Below, in pieces: positions 24,830 to 37,352 of a DNA stretch of 64,000 nucleotides. The notes under the pieces were generated by a model. The model had not been told where the DNA came from. It made no database searches and was given only the letters and a program-made list of their open reading frames with translations. A program made the position numbers and the translations under genes. Position 1 is the first letter of the stretch, and each line of letters starts with the position of its first letter. The stretch comes from Chloroflexota bacterium (GTDB lineage Bacteria; Chloroflexota; Anaerolineae; Anaerolineales; Villigracilaceae): NCBI GenBank assembly GCA_016213105.1, contig JACRBN010000005.1, positions 333,905-397,904 on the forward strand, given 5' to 3'.

Positions 24830-27800
24830 TTAAGCGTTCCAATCGCTGAAGCGTTCGCCGATCTTCACCAGCCGTTCGCGCATGATGACGGCCAGGATAC
24901 CCAGCATCAGCATGATCAGGCCCGTACAGCCCAGGACGAGGACGGTCGAGATGCCCTGGAGGGCGCTGTACGCGACGGTGATCGCGCCCACTACGATGAA
25001 GATGATCGGGGTGATGACCAGGCTGCGCGAGCGGATGACGATGCCGTAGAGCAACACGACCAACCCCTGGAAGAACAGCACAAAGAAGAAACCCAGCCGT
25101 TCCGTGTTCAGCATCTGGATGTAGGTGGTGCTGAGGAGGACGAGCTGCGAAACCATGCCTGTCAGGAAAGTGCCTGTGCGGCTGCCTGTGCGCGTCAACA
25201 GATAGTGCATCAGCAGGCCAAGTGCGGAAGCGCCCACCGAGTAGAACTGCGGCTCGTCCACTTGCAGGGCGTTGAGAATCATGAAATAGGACAGCAGATA
25301 CAAGCCGTTGGAGGGGAATCCCAGCCAGACATTGCGGCGGTGGAAGGCCTCCACCGTCCACAGGGTGGCCGCCAGGGCGACGGGGATCGCCGCTGCCAAT
25401 CCTGTATCCTCGAACGGCGCGCTGAACGAGAGCAGGGTGCCCAGTCCCAGACCGCTAAAGAGCAACACCCTGTCCCAGCCCGCCAGCAGGTGCTCTGCGG
25501 GAACCTGATCCGCACTGCGACGCAGAAGGTATCCAACCGCGAAGTACAGGATCGCTAGGACAATCAGCGGAAACAACCAGTTTGACCATTCGAGGGTGCG
25601 CAGGAGGTAGATGACCCACAGCGTGGTGGAGGCTGTGGCAGCAAATCCCAGCCTGGGGGCGCGGCGCACAAAGGCGTTGACCAGGAAAACGATCAGGAAA
25701 ATGCCAAAGCCGATGGCTGCCACGTGTGGACTGTCCATCCCGACGAATAACAGATATATGCTGGATAGCGCGGGCAGGGCGACTGCCCCTGCCACCGACA
25801 CTATACTCAACTTGCGTTCCAATCGATACGTCTGACGGATGAGCAGCTCCAGCAAAACCAGGAGCGCGCTGACGCCGATCAATTGATAGCCCACCCTATT
25901 CATCACGCTCAGATTGACGCGCGGAAGGGCGGAGACTTGGTAAACACATAATGCCCAGGTCAGGGCGGCATTGCCCAGAACCCCGAGCTCCATCCAACTG
26001 TTTTTGTAGCGGTACATTTCAATGGAGAATAACAAGGCCGCCAGCAGGGTATACCAGCCTGCCGAGAGATTGTCGTTCAGCATAAAGATGGCCGCAAGTG
26101 CGGCGAGGCCGACTGTGACCAGCCCGCTAAAGCGCAGGTCGCGCGCCAGCCTGTGTTGGAAGGAGCCCGCCAGATACAAAAGCGTTGTCAGGGCGGAGAG
26201 TACAGGCAGCCATAGATCGGTAGCCTTGAATTGGCTGAGCGTTTCAAGCACGGCGGCGGCGATCAGGCCCGAGAAGACGTAGGTTACCCAGAACAGCCTG
26301 TAGCGGATGGAGTATCCCAAAGCCAGCAGGGCGAAGACAGCCAGCACGAGGGCGCGTTGTCCAGGTGAATCAAAGCCATTTGAGACCATAATTAAAAGCG
26401 TGACTGCGAAGAGCAGGATGCCGATAAGACGCGGCGGCCAGCGCAGGGATGGGTTATGTTTTATGTCCGCTTTGAGGAACTGGTCGGGGAGCAGAAACAA
26501 CAGGGCGGCAATCGCGGTCAGGTGGGGAGTCTGTACCTGGAAGCGCTCCATGAACGGCAACAGGAAGAAGCTGAAATAAGCCGTCAGGGCGGCGAGCAGG
26601 CTCGAGGTCCATGGCAGGCTGCGCGGCTTGCTCACGGTCAACAGGAAGTAGATCAAGGCCGTCCCCAGCGCGATCCCAAATCCGTAGGTTACATTTTCAA
26701 AAGCTCCCCATATCCAGGCAATGAAGATCGGCAGGAAGGACTGAATGAGCAGAGGCCAGTGATATTTTTGGATCCAATCGAAGGGAAGCCTGCGCGCGGC
26801 TTCACTGCCCAGGGCATACATGGCGCCGAACGCCCACAAGGCGGACACGAACACCAGAGGCGATGGGTCGAAAGTTTGCAGGAAAGTCCAGGGCAGAGGC
26901 AGCAGGAGGAAGGTAACCGCCCAGGGGAAGAGCGGAAATGGGTAGAGTGAATTGGCCGCGAAGGCAAAGATCGAGAAGACAACCCAGGTCAGACTGATGG
27001 CCAGCCAGTACAGGCGGCCGGCGTCGTCTGTTTGTGTGGCGGCACGTACCAGGCTGACCATGCCGACTGTACAGACGAGAATGAATGAATGCAGGAGAGT
27101 CAGGCCGAAGAGCGGCGATGCAAATTTTGTGTCCTTCCAGCGTTTGAGCAGGTGCACGCCGAGCAAGCCCACCAAGCCTATCATAGACAGGCCGAGCAGG
27201 GCAATTTCATAATCCACACCTGGTAAGGTCAAAACGTTGAACACGCTAAAATCGAGCGCCACAAAGGCTGCCATGCTGAAGAAGCGCGAGGCGTAGAACC
27301 ACGTGCCAATGACCCACACAACCGACAGCAGAAAATATACGCCGCCCCAATACAACTCATCGATTTGGGGAGCCAGCCCGGTGGTATCGGCCACCACAGC
27401 CGCATCGAAAGGCAGAAGGCAGGAGAAGACGATGGCCAGTACAAAACTCGGCTGGGGGAGCCGCTTGCGTGTGGCGATGGCCCCGACGAAAAAGCCCAGC
27501 GTGGCCGTGGCCAGGATCGGCAGGCGGAAAACATCCAGGGCGGCGAGGATGGCAGCCGCAACGATCACCAGGAACGCGCCCAGGTAGAGCGCGATCTTGA
27601 TGGTTGACTCGGAGAGCAGTGTCTCGGTCAGCGTGGGACGGGGTGCAAGAGGGGAGGTGGGCCGGAGCGCAGCCGACGGCTGGGAGACGGCAGAAGCCAG
27701 GGGCGGGTCCTGAACGGGCTTTGCCGTCGCATTCGCCCCAAGGTCGAAGCCGTAGCGCAGTGCCAGGAGCGTCGCGCGCGTTTCATCGAGCAGGCCGTTC

Positions 27801-28108
27801 TTGCGCCAGGCCAATAATTCGCCCAGGATAACCGTGCGGTCGCGTTGGTTGAGCGAGGCGTTTTGCTTGTAAACGCCTCGGCTGGCGGGACTCTGGAGCG
27901 CGGAAAGGGCCAGCCCGCGCAATTCCTCACCACCGGTCAGCGCAAGTTTTTCCAACTCCGCGACAATGGTGGGACTGCTGTATGGATGTGTGTTCAGCTC
28001 CAAAATGGCGCTGCGTCGAGATTCTGCATTTCCGCTGGTCAGCGCCGTCAGAATGCGGTCGAGCACTTCCCTCGGATTTTCTATATTGTCTGGCAGTTCC
28101 TGACCCAT
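24830..28108 (-). CDS. very large polytopic membrane protein, unknown
   Basis: 1092 residues; AGGAG precedes ATG 28108. The first 130 or so residues are soluble and helical with a HEAT-like look (NPREVLDRILTALTSGNAESRRSAILEL). After a Pro-rich linker (about 135-165) the rest is more than 25 closely packed hydrophobic helices with very short loops, reminiscent of DUF2157/DUF2339-type giant membrane proteins. No catalytic or transport motif is visible. It is the downstream neighbour of the amylase gene on the same strand (69-bp gap) and ends at the hairpin at 24777-24810. Confidence 0.75.
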   Translation of the reverse strand: MGQELPDNIENPREVLDRILTALTSGNAESRRSAILELNTHPYSSPTIVAELEKLALTGGEELRGLALSALQSPASRGVYKQNASLNQRDRTVILGELLAWRKNGLLDETRATLLALRYGFDLGANATAKPVQDPPLASAVSQPSAALRPTSPLAPRPTLTETLLSESTIKIALYLGAFLVIVAAAILAALDVFRLPILATATLGFFVGAIATRKRLPQPSFVLAIVFSCLLPFDAAVVADTTGLAPQIDELYWGGVYFLLSVVWVIGTWFYASRFFSMAAFVALDFSVFNVLTLPGVDYEIALLGLSMIGLVGLLGVHLLKRWKDTKFASPLFGLTLLHSFILVCTVGMVSLVRAATQTDDAGRLYWLAISLTWVVFSIFAFAANSLYPFPLFPWAVTFLLLPLPWTFLQTFDPSPLVFVSALWAFGAMYALGSEAARRLPFDWIQKYHWPLLIQSFLPIFIAWIWGAFENVTYGFGIALGTALIYFLLTVSKPRSLPWTSSLLAALTAYFSFFLLPFMERFQVQTPHLTAIAALLFLLPDQFLKADIKHNPSLRWPPRLIGILLFAVTLLIMVSNGFDSPGQRALVLAVFALLALGYSIRYRLFWVTYVFSGLIAAAVLETLSQFKATDLWLPVLSALTTLLYLAGSFQHRLARDLRFSGLVTVGLAALAAIFMLNDNLSAGWYTLLAALLFSIEMYRYKNSWMELGVLGNAALTWALCVYQVSALPRVNLSVMNRVGYQLIGVSALLVLLELLIRQTYRLERKLSIVSVAGAVALPALSSIYLLFVGMDSPHVAAIGFGIFLIVFLVNAFVRRAPRLGFAATASTTLWVIYLLRTLEWSNWLFPLIVLAILYFAVGYLLRRSADQVPAEHLLAGWDRVLLFSGLGLGTLLSFSAPFEDTGLAAAIPVALAATLWTVEAFHRRNVWLGFPSNGLYLLSYFMILNALQVDEPQFYSVGASALGLLMHYLLTRTGSRTGTFLTGMVSQLVLLSTTYIQMLNTERLGFFFVLFFQGLVVLLYGIVIRSRSLVITPIIFIVVGAITVAYSALQGISTVLVLGCTGLIMLMLGILAVIMRERLVKIGERFSDWNA

Positions 28109-28177
28109 CTGTGCTCCTGCGACTTGTCCGATGTTGGATGTTGCCTTCGAAGAGGACGGAAGACGGTTTACCCCTTG

Positions 28178-29680
28178 CTATAACAGTCTCTTGAGTACAA
28201 CACTCCCACGCGGATCGAGTTTCAGGCGCAGGCCTTTCTCGATAGATTCAACTTTGGCTTTTCCGAAGATGGAAACGTACTTTTCCTTTGGTTCGGTCTG
28301 GACCTCGACCTGGGCCGCCACTTCTCCGGCGTTGATCGCAACGATCAGTTTTTCCTGCTCGAAACTCCGCGCGAACGCAAAGGTTTGACCTTCAGCGAGC
28401 AGCCGCTGGACCGAGCCGCGCCGCAGAGCAACATGATCCTTGCGGAGCTTGATACAGGCCTTCGCATAGTCAAGAAGATCTACGTCCCATTTGTTTTCAT
28501 TCCAGGGGAAGGATTTGCGGCAGTCCGGGTCATGGGCGCCGTCCACGCCGATCTCGTCGCCGTAGTAGATGCAGGGCGCGCCCGGGTAGGTGAAGAGGAA
28601 GGTCCAAGCCAATTGCAGGGCAGACTTGTCGCCTTTCACGCACGAGAGGAAGCGCGGCATGTCGTGGCTGTCGAGCAGGTTGAGTTGGGAGAAACTGAAC
28701 TCAGGGTGATAGAGGTGGAAGAGGCGGTCGATCTCGTTGGCAAAGGTGTAGGCATCCGAGGTATGGTTGTGAACGCGTCCCTGCAGGCCGCCGCACTGGT
28801 TGACCACACCCAGGTCCAGGCGGTGCCCGCCCAGGTAGGTCAGCAGTGCCGCTGTGAGCAGGTAGTTCATGGTGGCGTCGAACTGGTCGCCTTGCAGCCA
28901 GCGGTTGGCCTCGTGCCAGATCTCCCCGACGATGTAGGCCTCGGGGTTGAGCGCCTTCACGCGGCGGCGGAATTCCTGCCAGAACGAGTCGTCATCGATC
29001 TCGCCCGCCACGTCCAGCCGCCAGCCGTCGATACCGAACTTGATCCAATACTCGGCCACGCCGAAGATGAACTCGCGCACGGCGGGCGTGTAGGTGTTGA
29101 ACTTGGGCAGGGCGGGCATGTTCCACCAGCCCTGGTAGCCGATGGCGTTGTAGCTGCCCTCGCTGTTGATGGCGTTCTGTTGATGCTGGGTGGGGTAGGC
29201 GCCCCAGGTGCGCCTGTTGTTCAGGAAGTCGGGGTGGAAGTAGAACCAATCCCGGTACGGGGAGGCTTCGCCTGTTTCGAGCACGTGATGGAACTGCCAG
29301 AAACCGCGGCTGGCATGGTTGAATACGCCGTCCAGCACAATGCGCATGTTCCGCTTGTGGGCCTCGTCCAGCAAGTGGTGCAAAGCCTCGTTGCCGCCCA
29401 GCAGCGGATCAACCTGGTAAAAGTCAAAGGTGTGGTAGCGATGATTAGCAGCGGAGGCAAAAATGGGATTCAGATAGATCGCGGTGATGCCCAAATCCTG
29501 CAAATAGTCGAGCCGCTCGGCAATGCCGTACAGATCGCCGCCCTTGAAGCCATGCACGGTGGGACGCGAGTCCCAATCTTCGAAGCGGAGCTGGTTTTTG
29601 GCCAGGCGTTCACTGCGCGCAAAACGGTCGGGAAAGATTTGGTAAAAAACTGCGTCTTGAACCCAGGTTGGAGTTGTCAT
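28178..29680 (-). CDS. GH13 alpha-amylase family glycosidase
   Basis: 500 residues from ATG 29680 (GAGG about nine bases upstream). The four GH13 regions are present: DGVFNH (117-122), GWRLDVAGE with the nucleophile Asp223, EIWHE with the acid/base Glu253, and LLDSHD with the transition-state Asp340. There is no signal peptide and no N-terminal carbohydrate-binding domain, so it acts in the cytoplasm on maltodextrin, cyclodextrin or similar alpha-glucans (neopullulanase/cyclomaltodextrinase group). A MalK/UgpC-type ATPase gene lies 1.4 kb away on the same strand. Confidence 0.92.
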   Translation of the reverse strand: MTTPTWVQDAVFYQIFPDRFARSERLAKNQLRFEDWDSRPTVHGFKGGDLYGIAERLDYLQDLGITAIYLNPIFASAANHRYHTFDFYQVDPLLGGNEALHHLLDEAHKRNMRIVLDGVFNHASRGFWQFHHVLETGEASPYRDWFYFHPDFLNNRRTWGAYPTQHQQNAINSEGSYNAIGYQGWWNMPALPKFNTYTPAVREFIFGVAEYWIKFGIDGWRLDVAGEIDDDSFWQEFRRRVKALNPEAYIVGEIWHEANRWLQGDQFDATMNYLLTAALLTYLGGHRLDLGVVNQCGGLQGRVHNHTSDAYTFANEIDRLFHLYHPEFSFSQLNLLDSHDMPRFLSCVKGDKSALQLAWTFLFTYPGAPCIYYGDEIGVDGAHDPDCRKSFPWNENKWDVDLLDYAKACIKLRKDHVALRRGSVQRLLAEGQTFAFARSFEQEKLIVAINAGEVAAQVEVQTEPKEKYVSIFGKAKVESIEKGLRLKLDPRGSVVLKRLL

Positions 29681-29872
29681 GGAGAAGTACCTCGATGATG
29701 GTTTGGTATTGGATTTTTTCACTGCGTTTGGCAGGCAAAGGGGCAGTTTCGAGTGTATTCTCAAAGAATCTGCCGTATTTTGGCTTGTTTGGCGCAGAAG
29801 CGAGCGAATTCTATCTCATCCCACCCGGATGCAGTGGAATTGTCATGCGGTTGAAATAGGACGCGCGGGGGG

Positions 29873-31000
29873 CTAACCCGCCAGGCTTACGCCGATCAAT
29901 TTGCCGACGCCGTAGGTCAGCGCCGCCGCGCTCAGGCCGAAAAGCACCTGGCGGAAGCCCGATTGGAACAGGTTGCGGCCGGTCATCAGCGTGATGGCCG
30001 CGCCGATGATGAACAGTCCCACCGCGCTGACGGCCAGGCTGGTGTAGACCGCGCTCATGCCATCCAGGAAGAAGAACGGCAGGATGGGGAAAACCGCGCC
30101 GAACGCAAACAGCAGGAAGGAGGTCGATGCCGCCTCCCAGGCCGAGCCGCCCAATTCCCCTGGGTCGATACCGAGTTCCTCGCGGGCCAGCGTGTCGAGC
30201 GTGATGTTTTTGTCGGCCATGATGCGGGCGGCCAGTTCCCTGGCGCGCTCCTCGGGCAGGCCCTTGGATTGGTAGATGAGCGCCAGTTCCTCCTGCTCCT
30301 CCTCGGGGTGCTCGGCGATTTCCGCTTTTTCGATGGCAATCTGATGCTCGTACAACTCGCGCGAACTTTGCACCGAGAGCCATTCGCCCATCGCCATGGA
30401 GCCAGCGCCTGCCAGCAGGCCCGCCAGCCCCGCGATCAACACGTCGCTGTTGGCCATGTTGGCACCCGCCACGCCCATCACCAGGCTGAGGATGGAAACC
30501 AGCCCGTCATTGGCGCCCAGCACGGCGGCGCGCAGGGCGTTCCCGCCCGCGGAGCGATGACGTCCCTCCACCATGGCGACGCTGCCGCCCATGTTGCCGC
30601 TCTCCGTACCGCTGATGTTGACCAGCAGCCGCGCATGCGACTTTTCATCCGCCGCCATTTGGACGGTCTCGGCTTCGGGCTGGTTATCGTAGGCGCGGCT
30701 GTCGCTAGCCTCGTTGCCGACGATGGTTTGCAGCACAAGTTTCGGCCCGAACCAGCGCGCCAGTTGACCGAGCGTCCGCGCCTGCCAGGAGGGTTTGCGG
30801 GGCGGGACAGGTTTGCCAGCCTCCTCGAGTTTCATCTCCCACACAGCGGCATGTTTTTCCTCGCTGCCGGCCAGTTTGGCGTAGACTTCGGCCAGCTTCC
30901 CGTTCTTTTCCGAGGCAGCCAGGGAGCGATATTGAAAGGCCCCGTCGATTTCCTTTTGCCAGTTGGCGCGATAACGCGCGATGTCTGCGGGCGTTGCCAT
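29873..31000 (-). CDS. ferritin-like domain fused to VIT1/CCC1 transporter
   Basis: 375 residues. AAGGAGG lies just before ATG 31000 and inside any longer version, which fixes the start. Residues about 10-140 form a rubrerythrin/ferritin-like four-helix domain with Glu and His ligands (EIDGAFQYRSLA, EEKHAAVWE, DEKSHARLL). Then come GGNALRAAVLGANDGLVSILSLVMGVAGA, the VIT1 signature, and five transmembrane helices interrupted by an acidic cytosolic helix pair (EHPEEEQEELALIY). The family moves Fe2+ or Mn2+ out of the cytosol; the fused domain probably senses or delivers iron. Single-gene unit behind a terminator. Confidence 0.88.
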   Translation of the reverse strand: MATPADIARYRANWQKEIDGAFQYRSLAASEKNGKLAEVYAKLAGSEEKHAAVWEMKLEEAGKPVPPRKPSWQARTLGQLARWFGPKLVLQTIVGNEASDSRAYDNQPEAETVQMAADEKSHARLLVNISGTESGNMGGSVAMVEGRHRSAGGNALRAAVLGANDGLVSILSLVMGVAGANMANSDVLIAGLAGLLAGAGSMAMGEWLSVQSSRELYEHQIAIEKAEIAEHPEEEQEELALIYQSKGLPEERARELAARIMADKNITLDTLAREELGIDPGELGGSAWEAASTSFLLFAFGAVFPILPFFFLDGMSAVYTSLAVSAVGLFIIGAAITLMTGRNLFQSGFRQVLFGLSAAALTYGVGKLIGVSLAG

Positions 31001-31029
31001 GAGGCCTCCTTTCATTGCCAAAAAACAAG

Positions 31030-31056
31030 ATAGCCCTGTCGAAATAACAGGGCTAT
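31030..31056 (-). terminator. intrinsic terminator of the UgpC/MalK-type gene
   Basis: A 10-bp stem (31030-31039 with 31047-31056), 7-nt loop, followed on the minus strand by CTTGTTTTTT. It lies between the ATPase gene stop and the ferritin-like/VIT1 start. Confidence 0.85.
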
Positions 31057-31106
31057 GACTCGCTGAGGAAGTGAGCAGCGAACGGGCACGCCACCTTCCT
31101 GGAATA

Positions 31107-32207
31107 TTACCGAATGGCTTCCTCGGTGGCGGCGTCGAAGATGTGGAAATTATCCATGTCGAACATGACCTGCGCCTGCTGGCCGATGCGCAGTTTCGAG
31201 CGCGGATCGACGCGGGCAACGAAGGTGTTTTTGCCGCTGATCAGGTACAGGAAGATCTCGTTACCCATCAACTCGGTCACATCCACCTTGACCGTCACCC
31301 TCTCCGCGTCGATGTTCGGCGGGACGAATTCGGCATCGTGGATGTTCTCGGGGCGGATGCCAAAGATGATGTCCTTGTCGACGTGCTGGCGGTAGGGCGC
31401 CACCTTGGAAGCGGGGATGGCGACCACGAAGTCACCCGTATCCACCACGATGCGGTCCCCATCCCTGCGCAGCTTGCCAGGGAAGAAGTTCATGGCGGGC
31501 GAACCGATGAAGCCAGCCACAAACAAGTTGCCCGGGTGGTCGTACAGAGTCTGCGGGGTATCGATCTGCTGAAGTTTACCCTTGTTGATGACCGCGATGC
31601 GGGTGGCCATGGTCATGGCCTCGGTCTGGTCGTGGGTGACGTAGATGAACGTGGTCTGCAGACGCTGGTGCAGTTTGCTGATCTCGGTGCGCATCTGTAC
31701 GCGCAGCTTGGCATCCAGGTTCGAGAGCGGTTCATCGAAGAGGAAAACCTTCGGCACGCGCACGATGGCGCGTCCGACGGCCACGCGCTGGCGCTGTCCG
31801 CCCGAGAGCTGACGCGGCTTGCGCTGGAGCAGTTCCGTGATGCCGAGGGTTTCGGCGGCTTCGTTCACGCGGCGCTTGATCTCGTCCTTGTTGATCTTGC
31901 GCAGCTTGAGGCCGAAGGCCATATTGTCGAACACCGAGAGGTGCGGATAGAGGGCGTAGGACTGGAAGACCATGGCAATGTCACGGTCTTTCGGGGCCAC
32001 ATCGTTCACCACGCGGTCACCGATCTTGATGTCGCCGCTGGTGAGCTCTTCGAGACCCGCCAACAGCCGCAGCGCCGTGGTTTTGCCGCACCCCGAGGGG
32101 CCGACGAGCACCAGGAACTCCTTGTCTTCAACATGGAAATTCATGTTGTCGACCGCTGCCATATCACCGAACTTCTTGAATACATTTTCGTACGTTACAC
32201 TAGCCAT
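31107..32207 (-). CDS. sugar ABC transporter ATPase, UgpC/MalK/MsmX type
   Basis: 366 residues from ATG 32207 (GGAGG five bases before). Walker A GPSGCGKT (about 36-43), Q-loop MVFQSYALYPHLSV, signature LSGGQRQRVAVGRA, Walker B VFLFDEPLSNLDAKLR, H-loop THDQTEAM, then a C-terminal TOBE/OB regulatory domain with FGIRPENI. This subfamily energises CUT1 carbohydrate importers and often serves several permeases, which suits its isolated position without permease genes. Maltodextrin uptake would fit the nearby GH13 enzyme (inference). Confidence 0.93.
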   Translation of the reverse strand: MASVTYENVFKKFGDMAAVDNMNFHVEDKEFLVLVGPSGCGKTTALRLLAGLEELTSGDIKIGDRVVNDVAPKDRDIAMVFQSYALYPHLSVFDNMAFGLKLRKINKDEIKRRVNEAAETLGITELLQRKPRQLSGGQRQRVAVGRAIVRVPKVFLFDEPLSNLDAKLRVQMRTEISKLHQRLQTTFIYVTHDQTEAMTMATRIAVINKGKLQQIDTPQTLYDHPGNLFVAGFIGSPAMNFFPGKLRRDGDRIVVDTGDFVVAIPASKVAPYRQHVDKDIIFGIRPENIHDAEFVPPNIDAERVTVKVDVTELMGNEIFLYLISGKNTFVARVDPRSKLRIGQQAQVMFDMDNFHIFDAATEEAIR

Positions 32208-32240
32208 GGAAACCTCCAATCGGAAGAGTATAGTGGTTCG

Positions 32241-32246
32241 ATTATA
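32241..32246 (-). promoter_or_regulatory. candidate -10 element for the UgpC/MalK-type gene
   Basis: TATAAT on the minus strand, 34 bases before the start codon. No clear -35 hexamer at 16-18 bases, though TGACG lies a little further upstream; activator dependence is possible. Confidence 0.4.
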
Positions 32247-32332
32247 CTCCCGCTGGATAGTGATGAGCGTCACAATTTTTGCGGAAATTTGCACCACATC
32301 CTGGCCGGGGTTATGGCGTGTTGCCAACGAAA

Positions 32333-32363
32333 AAGCCCCGGGCCATTTCTGGACCCGGGGCTT
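32333..32363 (-). terminator. enolase terminator
   Basis: A 10-bp GC-rich stem (32333-32342 with 32354-32363) with an 11-nt loop, followed on the minus strand by TTTTTCG. It lies downstream of eno, after the two small hairpins at 32382-32422. Confidence 0.8.
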
Positions 32364-32381
32364 GATTCCGTTTTTTGGAGC

Positions 32382-32422
32382 GCGGACTTCAGTCCGCACC
32401 TTCGAAGCAGACTAAAGTCTGC
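32382..32422. repeat. pair of short palindromes after eno
   Basis: GCGGACT-TC-AGTCCGC (32382-32397) and GCAGACT-AA-AGTCTGC (32407-32422) are two near-identical 7-bp hairpins in tandem. They resemble dispersed palindromic units rather than part of the terminator proper. Confidence 0.6.
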
Positions 32423-32430
32423 ATTCCTTG

Positions 32431-33741
<1,311 letters not shown>

Positions 33742-33918
33742 TTAATATCTCAGAACTATCGACCTGCTTTTCAAGCCCGCAGATCCATCTCTGTAGGTAG
33801 CTGGTCTCAAGTATAATCGCATTTTGTCTGGATCACCCAACTTAATGATAATTTGCACGATCCCACAGACTGACATGACACAACTTTCAAAGCGTTTTCC
33901 CGTAAAGTGAGTGACCAA

Positions 33919-34602
33919 ATGGACAGCCAGGATTTCGACCCCAGGGATCGCAAACAATATACTTATCACGACACGCCCTTTCGAAGAACCATCGTTGCCC
34001 TGGCGACGGGCCTCTCGCGTCCCTTCATGAGACTGGAGGTCAGCGATCTCGAACATCTCCCGTCCGAGGGCGCCGTGGTCGTGGCCGCCAACCACGTCAC
34101 GAATTTCGATGTGTTTCCCATGCAGATTTCCCTGCCGCGCCCGATCTTCTACATGGGCAAGGCGGAATTGTTCAAGCTTGGCCCGTTGGATGCAGTCTTC
34201 CGCCGCATGGGCGCGTTCCCCGTGTATCGCGGGGAAAAGGATGCGTGGGCCATGCGTCACGCCGCCCGCATCCTTGAACACGGTCAGGTGTTGGGCATGT
34301 TCCCCGAGGGGACGCGCTCCAGGGGCAGGGGATTGGGCGTGGCCAAGACGGGTGCCGCGCGCCTGGCCATCGACGCCCGCTGCCCGATCGTGCCGATGGC
34401 GCTGACGGGCTCGGACCGTTTCTTCCAGCATTTTCCGCGCCCCAACCTAGCGACCGTGAGCCTGCTCCCGCCCATCCTGCCGACTCCCGACGACACCCCG
34501 CTCTCGTTAACCGACCGCGTCATGTTCTCCCTGGCATCCGCTTTGCCTTTGGACATGCGCGGAGTGTATTCAGAAATGCCAAAAGGATTTAAAATCCAGT
34601 AA
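33919..34602 (+). CDS. PlsC-type lysophospholipid acyltransferase
   Basis: 227 residues from ATG 33919 (GTG 33907 is an alternative; the ribosome binding site is weak for both). Contains the acyltransferase boxes NHVTNFD (HxxxxD with N and T between; about residue 58), then FYMGKAELF and FPEGTRSRGRGLG. The enzyme would acylate lysophosphatidate or a related acceptor at the inner membrane. Followed 22 bp later by terC; the intergenic space has no terminator, so the two may share a transcript. Confidence 0.88.
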   Translation: MDSQDFDPRDRKQYTYHDTPFRRTIVALATGLSRPFMRLEVSDLEHLPSEGAVVVAANHVTNFDVFPMQISLPRPIFYMGKAELFKLGPLDAVFRRMGAFPVYRGEKDAWAMRHAARILEHGQVLGMFPEGTRSRGRGLGVAKTGAARLAIDARCPIVPMALTGSDRFFQHFPRPNLATVSLLPPILPTPDDTPLSLTDRVMFSLASALPLDMRGVYSEMPKGFKIQ

Positions 34603-34624
34603 CTTCATTCAAGGAGACATAAAG

Positions 34625-35476
34625 GTGGAAGGATTATTTCAAGCTGAAAACATAGTTGCCCTGGTCACATTGATCGTGCTCGAACTCGTGCTCGGCGTGG
34701 ACAATGTGATCTTCATCTCCATCCTGGCAGGGAAACTGCCCGTGGAGCAACAGAGCAGAGCGCGCATGACGGGCATCGCCCTGGCGGTGCTGACCCGCAT
34801 TGCGCTTCTGTTCTCCCTGTCCTGGATCATCAAGTTGGAGGATCCACTCTTTACGGTTTTCAATATCGACATTTCGGGCCGTGACATGATCCTGTTGGCG
34901 GGCGGCTTGTTCCTGCTGTGGAAGGCCACGCACGAGATCCATCAGAAACTGGAAGGTGTGGAAGGTCAGGCTTCATCCAAGGTCAAGGCCGTCTTCTGGA
35001 ATGTCATCATCCAGATCATGATCCTGGACATTGTTTTCTCGCTCGACTCCGTTATTACCGCCGTGGGCATGGTGGATGAACTTCTGATCATGATTATCGC
35101 TGTGGTCATTGCCGCGGGCGTAATGATCTTTGTTTCGGGGCCGCTGGGCGAATTTGTGGAACATCATCCCACCGTCAAGATGCTGGCCTTGAGCTTCCTG
35201 CTCATGATCGGCTTCACGCTGATCGTCGAGGGCCTGCACCAGCACATCCCCAAGGGCTACGTCTACTTTGCGATGGGCTTCTCGGTCTTTGTCGAGATCC
35301 TGAACTTGCAGATTCGCAAAAAGGAAGTCCGCCCCGTCAATTTGCGCGATGCATATAAGGCGGAAAAACAGCCGCATCTGGCGCTGGCCGCAGAGGGCGG
35401 ATCAGGCGCCGTGACGCCTGCCAAATCTACGGGATCCAAACCCAAGAAGTCGGGTTCGAACAAAAAGAAGAAGTGA
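34625..35476 (+). CDS. TerC-family integral membrane protein
   Basis: 283 residues from GTG 34625 with AAGGAG eight bases before. Seven or eight helices. LELVLGVDNVIFISILAGKLP near the N-terminus and VFSLDSVITAVGM later are the paired TerC signature with acidic membrane residues. Members export Mn2+ and support secreted metalloproteins, or confer tellurite resistance. A cytosolic tail of about 45 residues ends in repeated Lys (KPKKSGSNKKKK). Confidence 0.92.
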   Translation: MEGLFQAENIVALVTLIVLELVLGVDNVIFISILAGKLPVEQQSRARMTGIALAVLTRIALLFSLSWIIKLEDPLFTVFNIDISGRDMILLAGGLFLLWKATHEIHQKLEGVEGQASSKVKAVFWNVIIQIMILDIVFSLDSVITAVGMVDELLIMIIAVVIAAGVMIFVSGPLGEFVEHHPTVKMLALSFLLMIGFTLIVEGLHQHIPKGYVYFAMGFSVFVEILNLQIRKKEVRPVNLRDAYKAEKQPHLALAAEGGSGAVTPAKSTGSKPKKSGSNKKKK

Positions 35477-35482
35477 ACAACA

Positions 35483-35514
35483 GCGTAGGGCGAGATATTG
35501 ATCTCGCCCTACGC
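35483..35514. repeat. palindromic repeat after terC
   Basis: A 14-bp perfect stem (35483-35496 with 35501-35514) around ATTG, starting a few bases after the terC stop. The GTAGGGCGAG core resembles the palindrome at 18974-19002, and the loop bases are similar. Confidence 0.7.
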
Positions 35515-35574
35515 TTTCCTGCTTTACACTGGTCGAAGATAGGTGCTGTGCTGGCTGAAGATTTACGCTATTCT

Positions 35575-35606
35575 GGCCGACGAATTTGTACTCGTCGGCC
35601 CTTTTT
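35575..35606 (+). terminator. terC transcription terminator
   Basis: GGCCGACGA (35575-35583) pairs with 35592-35600, followed by CTTTTT. It separates terC from the convergent pyrG. Confidence 0.85.
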
Positions 35607-35641
35607 CATGCAGGGCAGCGTCCAGCGGGAGCCAACCAGGC

Positions 35642-37255
<1,614 letters not shown>

Positions 37256-37283
37256 TCACCTCTACTGGTCTATTAACAAAGTC

Positions 37284-37313
37284 GATGGGGAGGGCGTTTC
37301 AGCCCTCCCCATC
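37284..37313. terminator. hairpin between roadblock gene and pyrG
   Basis: A 12-bp GC-rich stem (37284-37295 with 37302-37313), 6-nt loop. The following minus-strand sequence is only moderately T-rich, so termination of the roadblock transcript may be partial. Confidence 0.6.
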
Positions 37314-37352
37314 GGGGATTCCTTTTTGTTTACCTGCGAACTTTATATCTCT

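Noticed and set aside
28385..29698. 437-residue plus-strand frame over the amylase gene
   Set aside because: Antisense of a gene with complete GH13 motifs; no ribosome binding site.
34974..35377. 134-residue minus-strand frame over terC
   Set aside because: Antisense of a gene with clear TerC signatures.
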